A stretch of 64,000 nucleotides of DNA from Paenibacillus amylolyticus (lineage in GTDB: Bacteria > Bacillota > Bacilli > Paenibacillales > Paenibacillaceae). This document shows positions 1 through 7,091 of the stretch, in pieces; position 1 is the first letter of the stretch; each line of letters starts with the position of its first letter. Where the stretch lies: positions 682,001 through 746,000 of the forward strand of contig NZ_BCNV01000001.1 in assembly GCF_001570725.1 (NCBI RefSeq). The letters run 5' to 3'. The translations under genes were made by a program, and so were the position numbers. The notes beneath the pieces were generated by a model, which was not told the origin of the DNA, did not search any database, and saw only the letters and a program-made list of their open reading frames with translations.

Positions 1-1
1 C

Positions 2-988
2 ACATCCAACGCAGGCATGCCGAAGCTGAGAGAAGCCATCAGCGATTATCTCGATACTCAGTTTGATACTAAATATGATCCCAAGGATGAGATTATTGTT
101 ACCGTGGGTGGCAGTGAAGCAATTGACCTTGCTTTGCGTGCATTAATCGTACCTGGCGACGAGATTCTTATTCCTGAACCTTCGTACGTGGCTTATTCAC
201 CAATCGCCTCCATCGGTGGCGGTATACCCGTCGGTGTTGAAACTTATGCGAAAGATCAGTTCAAGTTAACGGCCGAAGCACTTGAAGCTGGCATCACACC
301 GAAGTCAAAAGTGGTTATTCTGTGTTATCCGAGTAATCCTACAGGAGCCATCATGACGTATGAAGAGTGGCTGCCTATTGCTGAAGTGATCAAAAAGCAT
401 GATCTGATTGTGATCGCTGATGAAATTTACGCTGAATTGACGTATACGCAAAAACATGTTAGCTTTGCAGCTATTCCTGACATGAAGGAGCGGACCATTC
501 TCGTAAGCGGATTTTCCAAGGCTTTTGCAATGACAGGTTGGCGGATCGGGTACATGTGTGGTCATCCTGAGCTTATTGCAGCCATGCTCAAAATCCATCA
601 GTATACGGTAATGTGTGCACCGGCCATGGGTCAGGTTGCTGCGCTTGAAGCATTGACGAACGGTTTGGGTGAGAAGGACCGAATGGTAGAATCGTATAAT
701 CAGCGCAGACGTTTGATTGTGCAGGGATTCCGGGATATTGGACTTGATTGTCATGAACCTCAAGGCGCATTCTATGCATTCCCGAGTATTCAAAAGACGG
801 GCATGAGTTCCGATCTGTTTGCTGAGCGATTGTTAACCGAGAATAAAGTTGCTGCTGTTCCCGGCAATGTTTTTGGACCTCAAGGTGAAGGCTTCTTGCG
901 CTGCTCGTATGCTACTTCTGTAACCCAATTGAATGAAGCATTGGAACGAATCGGAAACTTTGTTTACAAAGTGCAAAAAGAGGGTTAA
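2..988 (+). CDS. PLP-dependent aminotransferase, class I/II (5' truncated)
   Basis: The reading frame is open from base 2, so the gene begins before the window; the first internal Met is at base 17. The residues just before it read TSNAG, the usual start of the second block of aspartate/alanine-type aminotransferases. About 328 of an expected 390 residues are present. The CYPSNPTG substrate-cofactor loop is visible, as is SGFSKAFAMTGWRIGY with the Schiff-base lysine (codon 518-520) and the C-terminal RCSYA segment holding the substrate-carboxylate arginine. The family transfers amino groups between amino acids and 2-oxo acids in the cytoplasm. It resembles PatA/AlaT of bacilli, but the substrate cannot be read from sequence. 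No terminator is obvious directly behind it. Confidence 0.93.
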   Translation, partial: TSNAGMPKLREAISDYLDTQFDTKYDPKDEIIVTVGGSEAIDLALRALIVPGDEILIPEPSYVAYSPIASIGGGIPVGVETYAKDQFKLTAEALEAGITPKSKVVILCYPSNPTGAIMTYEEWLPIAEVIKKHDLIVIADEIYAELTYTQKHVSFAAIPDMKERTILVSGFSKAFAMTGWRIGYMCGHPELIAAMLKIHQYTVMCAPAMGQVAALEALTNGLGEKDRMVESYNQRRRLIVQGFRDIGLDCHEPQGAFYAFPSIQKTGMSSDLFAERLLTENKVAAVPGNVFGPQGEGFLRCSYATSVTQLNEALERIGNFVYKVQKEG

Positions 989-1130
989 TACTAAAATAGA
1001 AGTATAGAAAAACTGTGGCATTGTATTATTGGAAAAAAATAACTTTCTTTTACAAAATATTGTGATATAATTTCAATTTGAAATAAGTTTTCATATATTT
1101 GGAAACCATTTTTCCAAGGAGGGGTTGGCT

Positions 1131-1397
1131 TTGTTTTGTGTTGAATATGATTTACCGACTAATCGTGGGCACTATCTGGCAGAAGGCGATCATGGCGACC
1201 GATGGTCGGTGAAACCTGATAACGCATCTTTGCATGACATTTCCTTGGAAGATGAGATTCATATGCTTCGTCGCAAGATGGAACAGATCTTCCTCGAAGA
1301 GAAATCATTCACATCCGATATTGTAATTGAAATCAGCAGTTTGCTGGATTTAAAGATTAATGAATACATGAAGGCTAACCCGATTAAAGGAAAATAA
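1131..1397 (+). CDS. Spo0E-family aspartyl-phosphate phosphatase
   Basis: The C-terminal half matches the short helical-hairpin family of Spo0E/YnzD phosphatases: MLRRKMEQIF in helix 1 and ISSLLDLKINEYMK in helix 2, carrying the S-x-x-L-D signature. These proteins remove phosphate from Spo0A~P and so delay sporulation. An N-terminal extension of about 40 residues (charged, no obvious domain) is unusual for a family of 50-85 residues. The AAGGAGG at 1116-1122 is 8 nt before TTG 1131; a TTG at 1125 is also in frame but sits only 2 nt from the Shine-Dalgarno. Monocistronic, with a terminator 40 nt downstream. The family call is firm; the start is not. Confidence 0.8.
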   Translation: MFCVEYDLPTNRGHYLAEGDHGDRWSVKPDNASLHDISLEDEIHMLRRKMEQIFLEEKSFTSDIVIEISSLLDLKINEYMKANPIKGK

Positions 1398-1411
1398 CGT
1401 TTTCGCTGGAT

Positions 1412-1423
1412 TGAAACGTTTCA
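1412..1423. promoter_or_regulatory. Perfect 12-bp palindrome with LacI-type operator look
   Basis: TGAAACGTTTCA lies between the Spo0E-like stop and its terminator. The core GAAACGTTTC recurs at 42962-42971, and the half-site GAAACG is shared with the operators at 43186 and 43263. A position downstream of a gene is unusual for an operator, so this may be chance. Confidence 0.25.
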
Positions 1424-1436
1424 TTTTATTGCGTTA

Positions 1437-1466
1437 GAAGGAAGACCTGAGAGGGTCTTCTTTTTT
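1437..1466 (+). terminator. Rho-independent terminator
   Basis: The stem GAAGACC/GGTCTTC with a 6-nt loop is followed directly by six T. It ends the Spo0E-like transcript. Confidence 0.85.
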
Positions 1467-1564
1467 GTGTGCATAGCAAGGGTGATCCCCTGATAAGACA
1501 GGTTATTTTTTTGCGTGGAACAATTGTGATATATTGGACGTAGGAGACTAAAGGGGGAACTGGA

Positions 1565-2116
1565 ATGAAGAGATTTTGGGGGCTTACTGCGATCATTTCT
1601 ATCGTTTTTCTGCTTGCGGGTTGTGGTGGTAAAGATGGTTTTTCCATTTTCATCATTGATAACCAAGGAAATCCATCTGTAATCTCAGAGCAGTTGCAGG
1701 CTAATTTGCAACAAAAATTGGGCGAGGAACCCAAGGTGGAAGTGATCACCAGTGCGATGTATGATGTTCAGAAAATTATGGTAGAGTATGCGGCTGGTGG
1801 ACATGATATCTTCATTTTGCCTGAAGCCGACATGAAACAATATGGAAGCAATGGCTCCAACATTCCGCTGGATGATACCTTTGATCCGAAGAAGTTTGAG
1901 CGGGGTGTATTTGAAGGCGGTGTATTGGTGGAGAAAGGTGAGGGAGATGACGGTTCAGATCTCAAGCAGGAATCACATCTTTACGGCATTCCGCTCGAAG
2001 ACATGAAGATGTTTAAAGATGTAGAATATGCTGCGAGTAATTTGTTCGCCACCATTCCGGTGTCCACGTCCAATGTCGAAGAATCCAAGAAAGTGCTGAA
2101 GGCGCTGACAGAGTAA
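1565..2116 (+). CDS. Small lipoprotein of unknown function
   Basis: The 183-residue product begins MKRFWGLTAIISIVFLLAGCGG: a basic N-terminus, hydrophobic core and LLAGC lipobox, so Cys20 should be lipidated and the protein anchored outside the membrane. The mature part has a Rossmann-like pattern (FSIFIIDNQG, then VEVITSAMYD, then HDIFILPEADM) reminiscent of a small half of a periplasmic-binding fold, but I recognise no named family. An RBS (AAGGGGGAA) precedes ATG 1565. The CobU-like gene follows 37 nt later on the same strand with its own RBS, so the two are probably co-transcribed. A role in corrinoid uptake would be only a guess from that neighbour. Confidence 0.75.
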   Translation: MKRFWGLTAIISIVFLLAGCGGKDGFSIFIIDNQGNPSVISEQLQANLQQKLGEEPKVEVITSAMYDVQKIMVEYAAGGHDIFILPEADMKQYGSNGSNIPLDDTFDPKKFERGVFEGGVLVEKGEGDDGSDLKQESHLYGIPLEDMKMFKDVEYAASNLFATIPVSTSNVEESKKVLKALTE

Positions 2117-2153
2117 AGAAAATACAGAATGGCTATGGAAGGAGGGAAGCGGA

Positions 2154-2696
2154 TTGTTGATTACGGTCACAGGCGGCATAGGTAGTGGTAAAACCCGGTT
2201 TGCCCTCAATTACGCAGCCGGGATTAGCCGGGAGGGCGTATATTTATCCACTGGTGATCATGATCCCGTTATTCCCGAATTGCCATCCGCTCATTATCGT
2301 GCCATTCATGCCGGGAACGGTCAGCAACTGACAGAGGTGATCACCCAGATTAATCGGGAATCCAATCTGTTTTTGGCGGATCAGCGCATTGTAATTGTAG
2401 ACAGTCTGACCTCATGGATGGCTGCCGGTTTCAGGGCAACAGATGATCTGAATCATCAGCGTTCAGAGACTCAGCTTTTGCTCGATGCGTTGTTGTCTTA
2501 TCAGGGGAAGTTGCTTGTGATTACCAATGAAATGCATGGTACATTGCATCCTACCGAGGAAGAACGGATATTTACAGCAAGAATGGCCTCGGTTAACCGG
2601 ATGCTGCAGATCCATGCTGAAAAGATGTACATGCTGGTATCCGGTCTGGCTATTGATCTGAAAAGTCAGGAAATGCGGTATGAAGACGAACGGTAA
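2154..2696 (+). CDS. CobU/CobP-like adenosylcobinamide kinase / guanylyltransferase
   Basis: Starts at TTG 2154, with AAGGAGGG 7 nt upstream. At 180 residues it has the family length. The N-terminal P-loop MLITVTGGIGSGKTRFAL corresponds to the CobU GGxRSGKS motif, VIVDSLTSWM to the Walker-B-like VDCLTLW, and LVITNEMHGTLHP to the VSNEVGxGIVP segment, ending in VSGLAIDLK. CobU phosphorylates adenosylcobinamide and transfers GMP to it during cobalamin nucleotide-loop assembly. The region around the guanylylated histidine is diverged (SAHYRAIHAG), so the guanylyltransferase step is less certain than the kinase fold. No cobS, cobC or cobD is nearby; the only other corrinoid gene is the adenosyltransferase at 3546. 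Confidence 0.72.
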   Translation: MLITVTGGIGSGKTRFALNYAAGISREGVYLSTGDHDPVIPELPSAHYRAIHAGNGQQLTEVITQINRESNLFLADQRIVIVDSLTSWMAAGFRATDDLNHQRSETQLLLDALLSYQGKLLVITNEMHGTLHPTEEERIFTARMASVNRMLQIHAEKMYMLVSGLAIDLKSQEMRYEDER

Positions 2697-2724
2697 CGAG
2701 ATGACATAAACGGGTGATATGAAG

Positions 2725-2766
2725 AAGCCTCCTCGACCACGATCATGGTGGCAAGGAGGCTTTATT
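2725..2766. terminator. Bidirectional terminator between convergent genes
   Basis: AAGCCTCCT (2725) pairs with AGGAGGCTT (2754), with an inner CCAC/GTGG stem and T-rich flanks on both strands. It serves both the CobU-like gene and the dedA gene. Confidence 0.8.
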
Positions 2767-2785
2767 TATGAAGTCTATCCTTTTT

Positions 2786-3397
2786 TTATTTCTGCTTTTT
2801 GCTACGTCTGATCCACCAGATGATACATCCGATGACAATGATGGCCAGAATGACGTACACTACAATGGAATAAACGTCCATAAAGTGTAAAATGCTCTCC
2901 CATGATGCGCCAAGTGCAGCGCCAACGGAGACAAGAATGACATTCCAGATCAGTGTACCAATGGTTGTAAAGAGAAGGAATAAACCAAATTTCATGTTGG
3001 ACATGCCTGCAGGAATGGAGATGAGACTACGGACGAGGGGAACCATTCGACAGAACAATACGGTCCACATGCCATATTTGTCAAACCATGCATCGACACG
3101 GTGAATATCTTCTTTTTTGATGCGCAGAACATGTCCCCAGCGTTCCACAATTTTCTCAAGGCGTTCGACGTCAATGAGGAGTCCGATACCATAGAGTAAC
3201 ACTGCACCAAGGACGGAGCCGATGGTAGCGGCAATAATTACACCTGGAAGGGTGAGACTGGTATAGGTGGTCATGAACCCGCCAAACGGCAAGATGATTT
3301 CGGATGGAATCGGGGGAAATACGTTCTCAAGAGCAATAATGAGTGCAATGCCTATGTAGCCGTATTGTTCCATGAAATCGGTTATCCAGTTTTGCAT
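2786..3397 (-). CDS. DedA-family membrane protein
   Basis: The ATG at 3397 is chosen because AAGGAGA sits a few bases upstream; a longer frame to 3457 lacks an RBS. The product is 203 residues with four to five hydrophobic segments. It carries family marks: an acidic residue and prolines in ALENVFPPIPSEIILPFGGF, and the CRMVPLVRSLISIPAGMSNM block with the conserved arginines. DedA proteins are proton-motive-force-dependent membrane proteins; several act as flippases for undecaprenyl phosphate or phospholipids. Members of the family are numerous in Paenibacillus, so the exact substrate is unknown. Convergent with the CobU-like gene and divergent from pduO. Confidence 0.93.
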   Translation of the reverse strand: MQNWITDFMEQYGYIGIALIIALENVFPPIPSEIILPFGGFMTTYTSLTLPGVIIAATIGSVLGAVLLYGIGLLIDVERLEKIVERWGHVLRIKKEDIHRVDAWFDKYGMWTVLFCRMVPLVRSLISIPAGMSNMKFGLFLLFTTIGTLIWNVILVSVGAALGASWESILHFMDVYSIVVYVILAIIVIGCIIWWIRRSKKQK

Positions 3398-3545
3398 AAT
3401 CGTCTCCTTTACTTTTGGTTTCCAAAGATTTGTCGTATACTCGGCAGAGCACACCAATTCTTATATACGTGTAAAGCGATAGACTGGTTTCTGAAAAAAT
3501 GGCATTCCCGTATTCATTATTATAATAACAATTGGAGGGATAACA

Positions 3546-4121
3546 ATGGGTATATATACACGAACAGGTGACGAAGGACAGACTTCGGTCATCGGTGGAC
3601 GTGTCATCAAGGATGATGATCGAGTTGAGGCGTATGGCACGATTGATGAACTGAACTGTTTTGTCGGTCAGGCGATCAGCCTTATTGACTCTGCTCAGGG
3701 AGAATTCGAAGATCTGCGTGAACATCTGCTGGAAGTTCAGCAGGAACTATTCGATTGTGGGTCCGATCTGGCTTTCGTTAAGATTAGTGAAACCAAATAT
3801 AAGGTAAGAGATGAAATGGTCACGCGTCTGGAACAATGGATCGACCAGTATGATGCTGAGAATCCAAAAGTGGAACGATTCATTATTCCTGGTGGCAGTC
3901 AGCTATCCTCTGCTCTACATGTGTGCCGTACGGTATGTCGCCGTGCAGAGCGTCGCACCGTAACACTTGGACAACATACAGATATTAATCCGTCTGTACG
4001 ACGGTATCTAAACCGACTGTCTGATTATTTCTTCGTGGTTGCACGGACGGCCAACGCGAGACAACAGGTGGCGGATATTGAATATGTGCGGAGCAAAAAA
4101 GTCTTCCGCCGCAAAGAATGA
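3546..4121 (+). CDS. pduO: PduO-type ATP:cob(I)alamin adenosyltransferase
   Basis: The N-terminus MGIYTRTGDEGQTSVIGGRV is the ATP-binding signature of PduO/MMAB adenosyltransferases, followed by DDDRVEAYGTIDELNCFVG. The C-terminal half has CRTVCRRAERR and NRLSDYFFVVARTAN, the ATP- and corrin-contacting helices. It transfers the 5'-deoxyadenosyl group from ATP to cob(I)alamin, making coenzyme B12, and works as a trimer. Length is 191 residues, as expected. The RBS TGGAGGG lies just before ATG. Its stop overlaps the start of the pseudouridine synthase by 4 nt (ATGA), so the two are translationally coupled. Confidence 0.96.
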   Translation: MGIYTRTGDEGQTSVIGGRVIKDDDRVEAYGTIDELNCFVGQAISLIDSAQGEFEDLREHLLEVQQELFDCGSDLAFVKISETKYKVRDEMVTRLEQWIDQYDAENPKVERFIIPGGSQLSSALHVCRTVCRRAERRTVTLGQHTDINPSVRRYLNRLSDYFFVVARTANARQQVADIEYVRSKKVFRRKE

Positions 4122-5101
4122 GCCACTACTATTCGCCCATTGTCTACACGGTGACCGAGCAAGAAGATGGCTGGCTGCTGAAGACCGTGCTTCAGCGCCG
4201 GCTGCTGGTGTCGCGCAAGCTTTTGTCCAAAATCAAGCTGACCGAACAAGGTGTCATGTTAAATGGAGAGCGCGTGTATATTAGCGTCAAGGTAGCTGCG
4301 GGTGATGTCGTTGAAGTTCGGATGGAGCAAGAGGAATCGGATGATATTTTGCCTGAACCTATTCCCTTTACTGTTCTGTATGAAGATGAGCACTTGCTTA
4401 TTGTCAACAAGGATGCGGGCATCATCGTTCATCCGACACATGGACATTATACGGGTACTTTGGCAAATGGCGTTGTTCATTACTGGAAAACCAAGGGCGA
4501 ACGCTTCCGGTTCAGACCGATTCATCGACTTGATCAGGAAACGTCAGGTGTGCTCGCAATAGCCAAGAACCCTTATGTGCATCAGCATGTGTCTGAACAG
4601 ATGATTGCGGGAACGGTGGATAAGAAATATATTGCGCTTGTACACGGAAGCCCTGTTCCGAAAGAGGGCGCAGTGGATGGTCCGATTGATCGTGATCCTG
4701 AAGAGCCGCATCGCAGAATCGTTACACCTGATGGCTACGCTGCAAGAACGTTGTACACGACCTTAACACGTTGGGCAGAAGGCAGCGCCAGTGCAGTAAG
4801 TCTTAAGCTGGAAAGTGGCAGAACCCATCAGATCAGGGTACATATGACTTCCATCGGCTGCCCGTTGATCGGTGACCGGATGTACAAGACACTACCTGTG
4901 CACGAGATCGATGAGCAGACCATAGCTGTTCGGGATGAAAGGGACAGCTGGATCGAACGCCAGGCCTTGCATGCCTGTGAGCTGACGTTCGAACATCCCA
5001 TTCTACAGGAACGTATAACGTTCCAGGCCCCTTTTCCAGCAGATATGGCTGCGCTGGAGCAGCGTTTGAATGATGAGGCAGCTCCCAGAGAAGAACTGTA
5101 G
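4118..5101 (+). CDS. RluA-family 23S rRNA/tRNA pseudouridine synthase
   Basis: 327 residues. An N-terminal S4-like RNA-binding region (about 25-75: VSRKLLSKIKLTEQGVMLNG) precedes the catalytic domain, which starts at VLYEDEHLLIVNKDAGIIVHP. The catalytic aspartate lies in HRLDQETSG, and KLESGRTHQIRVH is the conserved motif III. RluA enzymes isomerise specific uridines in 23S rRNA or tRNA; members with S4 domains resemble RluD or RluC, but site specificity cannot be assigned. Overlaps pduO by 4 nt. The C-terminus is acidic and variable (AALEQRLNDEAAPREEL). Confidence 0.93.
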   Translation: MSHYYSPIVYTVTEQEDGWLLKTVLQRRLLVSRKLLSKIKLTEQGVMLNGERVYISVKVAAGDVVEVRMEQEESDDILPEPIPFTVLYEDEHLLIVNKDAGIIVHPTHGHYTGTLANGVVHYWKTKGERFRFRPIHRLDQETSGVLAIAKNPYVHQHVSEQMIAGTVDKKYIALVHGSPVPKEGAVDGPIDRDPEEPHRRIVTPDGYAARTLYTTLTRWAEGSASAVSLKLESGRTHQIRVHMTSIGCPLIGDRMYKTLPVHEIDEQTIAVRDERDSWIERQALHACELTFEHPILQERITFQAPFPADMAALEQRLNDEAAPREEL

Positions 5102-5412
5102 GAAGCTGCGCCGGGGCGTTTAGTTCTAAACCCTGTTTCACAGGTACCTGCATGGGCTCGTCCTGCTGGGAGTAACGCTGACTGGCTAACTTGTGTGAGG
5201 GATGCTTCATGAACCCGAACAACATGCCGTAGGCTAATCCTTATGGTTGTATGGTTTAATGTATTGATGTTTAGCAGTTTCATGTTAAATCTTTTAAGAT
5301 TTCAAATCTTTTAAAGCTTTTTAAGAGATTAAAGCTGTAAGGTCTTGATCCAAAAAATATAGCGAATGTGTTTTGATCTCATTCGCAAAAGTCAGTAAAA
5401 TTACATGGCAAT
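5102..5412. other. Intergenic AT-rich stretch with short palindromes
   Basis: No gene is supported here. It contains the 16-bp palindrome AAATCTTTTAAGATTT at 5287-5302, followed by related AAATCTTTT and TTTTTAAGAGATT tracts to 5330. No convincing terminator for the pseudouridine synthase was found. Confidence 0.4.
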
Positions 5413-5476
5413 GGTATCGATTTGGAGCGACTTTTGGATTTGCGAAGCAAACCAAGGGAAGCGAGAAGTCGATACC
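5413..5476 (+). repeat. 64-nt imperfect inverted repeat before yusI
   Basis: The ends GGTATCGA (5413) and TCGATACC (5469) are exact complements. The centre forms TTGGATTTGC-GAA-GCAAACCAA. The whole unit would fold into a long hairpin ending 7 nt before the yusI RBS. The GAAGC/GCGAAG flavour recalls other Paenibacillus intergenic palindromes, including those listed below, but the sequence itself differs. Confidence 0.6.
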
Positions 5477-5499
5477 GGAGCATTTGGAGGAACACATAC

Positions 5500-5865
5500 A
5501 TGAGTAACTTAAAAGTATATCAATATGCCAAATGCGGCACATGCCGCAAAGCTGTGAAATGGCTTGAAGCGCAAGGCCATGAGCTGGAGCTGATCCCTAT
5601 TTTTGACACACCGCCATCAGAAGTTGAACTAACAGAACTAATCCAAAAGAGCGGATTGGAAGTGAAGAAGTTCTTTAATACGAGCGGGGAAGTGTACAAA
5701 GAACAACAATTGAAGGACAAGCTTCCGGGCATGTCCGCTGATGAACAGATTCGTTTGTTGGCTTCCAATGGTCGTCTGATCAAACGTCCGATCGTTACGG
5801 ATGGAGAAAAGGTGACGGTTGGATTCAAGGAAGAAACGTATGAGCAGGAATGGAATAACGCATAA
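5500..5865 (+). CDS. yusI: ArsC-family thioredoxin-fold protein, YusI-like
   Basis: ATG 5500 has TTGGAGG 9 nt upstream; a longer frame to 5422 is rejected because it runs through the hairpin. The 121-residue product begins with a C-x-x-C motif in YAKCGTCRKAVKWLEAQGHE, then KKFFNTSGEVYKE and the C-terminal LIKRPIVTDGEKVTVGFKEE. This matches YusI of Bacillus almost block for block. Relatives include arsenate reductase ArsC and the RNA-polymerase-binding Spx/MgsR. The R-P-I/L motif is present, but the physiological substrate of YusI is not known. Monocistronic, followed by a terminator. Confidence 0.88.
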   Translation: MSNLKVYQYAKCGTCRKAVKWLEAQGHELELIPIFDTPPSEVELTELIQKSGLEVKKFFNTSGEVYKEQQLKDKLPGMSADEQIRLLASNGRLIKRPIVTDGEKVTVGFKEETYEQEWNNA

Positions 5866-5879
5866 ACGCGCTGAATATC

Positions 5880-5912
5880 AGCCTTGAATTGTTCAAAATT
5901 CAGGGCTTTTTT
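5880..5912 (+). terminator. Rho-independent terminator after yusI
   Basis: AGCCTTGAATT pairs with AATTCAGGGCT, followed by six T. Confidence 0.85.
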
Positions 5913-5937
5913 GGCTGATCGATGGTTGGCGGAACTA

Positions 5938-5946
5938 TGCTATAAT
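5938..5946 (+). promoter_or_regulatory. Extended -10 promoter upstream of ypcP
   Basis: TGCTATAAT is a perfect extended -10. No good -35 at 17 nt is seen. Transcription would start near 5953 and carry the 197-bp palindromic element in the 5' untranslated region of ypcP. Confidence 0.5.
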
Positions 5947-5973
5947 GATAGAATTAATTCGATATTTTATTTG

Positions 5974-6170
5974 CTATAGAAATTGAACTAAACATTTACA
6001 CGAAAATGGAGAGGACAGAAAGAACCTGAAGAAGTGGAGCGTTCGCCTTTATCCCCGGATTTTCCCCCTTTGGAAAAGGGAATCAAAAAAATCTGGGGAT
6101 AACAGCGATCAGAAGGTTGTTCTGTCATCGGAATGGTAAGTGTAAATATACTTTAGTTTAATTTCTATAG
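5974..6170 (+). repeat. Structured palindromic intergenic element, copy 1
   Basis: The outer arms CTATAGAAATTGAACTAAA (5974) and TTTAGTTTAATTTCTATAG (6152-6170) are complementary, and ATTTACAC/GTGTAAAT continues the stem. Inside, ACAGAAAGAACCT pairs with AGGTTGTTCTGT, and TATCCCCGGATTTT pairs with AAAATCTGGGGATA, where the single discrepancy is a G-U pair on the plus-strand RNA. A CCCCTTTGGAAAAGGG hairpin caps it. A second copy lies at 19854-20037 in the same orientation. The element ends 28 nt before the ypcP start. No target-site duplication or ORF is seen. Confidence 0.85.
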
Positions 6171-6197
6171 AATCAGGACAGGAGAGAACAAATTCAA

Positions 6198-7091
6198 GTG
6201 AATCAACGTAATGAACCTACTTTGTTGCTGGTAGACGGTATGGCGGTGTTGTTCCGTGCTTTTTATGCGACATCTGCAAGCGGATATATCAGACGTACAA
6301 AGGCAGGATTGCCTACCAACGCAGTCTACGGATTTATCCGTTATTTCTGGGATGCGGTTCAGACTTTTGGGCCAAGTCATGTCGTATGTTGTTGGGATAT
6401 GGGCGGTAAGACGTTCCGCGGTGAAGAATACGCAGCTTACAAAGGCAACCGGGCCGAAGCTCCGGATGACCTGATTCCCCAGTTTGCCCTGATTCGTGAA
6501 GTGATGGATAGCCTGGGTATTCCGAATATAGGTGCACAAGGATTCGAAGCCGACGATTGCATCGGAACGCTTGCTAAGTATTACACCGAAGAGACAGATA
6601 TGAATGTTATGGTACTGACGGGTGACCACGACATGCTGCAACTGATTAATGACCGCACAAGTATCATTATTATGAAAAAAGGCCATGGCAACTACATGGT
6701 GTACAACCCTGAAACGCTCATGGCAGAGAAACAACTGACACCTCGTCAAGTGATTGACATGAAGGGTCTGATGGGAGACGCCAGCGACAATTATCCTGGA
6801 GTACGGGGAATTGGTGAGAAAACAGCGTTGAAGCTTGTACAGGAATACGGCTCCATTGAAGGGATTTTGAGCAACATGGATAAACTGACCCCTTCGGTGC
6901 GTAACAAGATTGAGAATGATCTGGACATGCTTCATCTGTCCCGCAAACTGGCAGAGATTCATTGTGCTGTTCCGGTTGCCTGTGCGCTGGATATCTGTGA
7001 ATTGCGTCTTGATCCGGATATGGTGATGGACAAGTTTGAACAACTTGAGATGAAGAGCCTTGGCTCTTGGATGGGAGTGGCAATAGGGTGA
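6198..7091 (+). CDS. ypcP: Stand-alone 5'-3' exonuclease (FEN superfamily)
   Basis: 297 residues beginning at GTG 6198 with GGAGAG upstream. The protein equals the N-terminal exonuclease domain of DNA polymerase I without the polymerase: LLLVDGMAVLFRAFYA (first metal aspartate), FEADDCIGTLAKY and VLTGDHDMLQLI (acidic cluster), then the helix-3-turn region MGDASDNYPGVRGIGEKTALKLVQEYGS. It should degrade flaps and RNA primers and overlaps in function with PolA, like YpcP in B. subtilis. Its stop overlaps the next start (GTGA), so the two are coupled. The structured repeat fills its leader. Confidence 0.95.
   Translation: MNQRNEPTLLLVDGMAVLFRAFYATSASGYIRRTKAGLPTNAVYGFIRYFWDAVQTFGPSHVVCCWDMGGKTFRGEEYAAYKGNRAEAPDDLIPQFALIREVMDSLGIPNIGAQGFEADDCIGTLAKYYTEETDMNVMVLTGDHDMLQLINDRTSIIIMKKGHGNYMVYNPETLMAEKQLTPRQVIDMKGLMGDASDNYPGVRGIGEKTALKLVQEYGSIEGILSNMDKLTPSVRNKIENDLDMLHLSRKLAEIHCAVPVACALDICELRLDPDMVMDKFEQLEMKSLGSWMGVAIG

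Noticed and set aside
5422-5499. 26-residue N-terminal extension of YusI
   Set aside because: It is translated hairpin sequence; the canonical start at 5500 has the RBS.
6165-7043. 292-codon open frame on the minus strand
   Set aside because: It is the antisense of ypcP. Cys/His-rich translation, no RBS and no family match.
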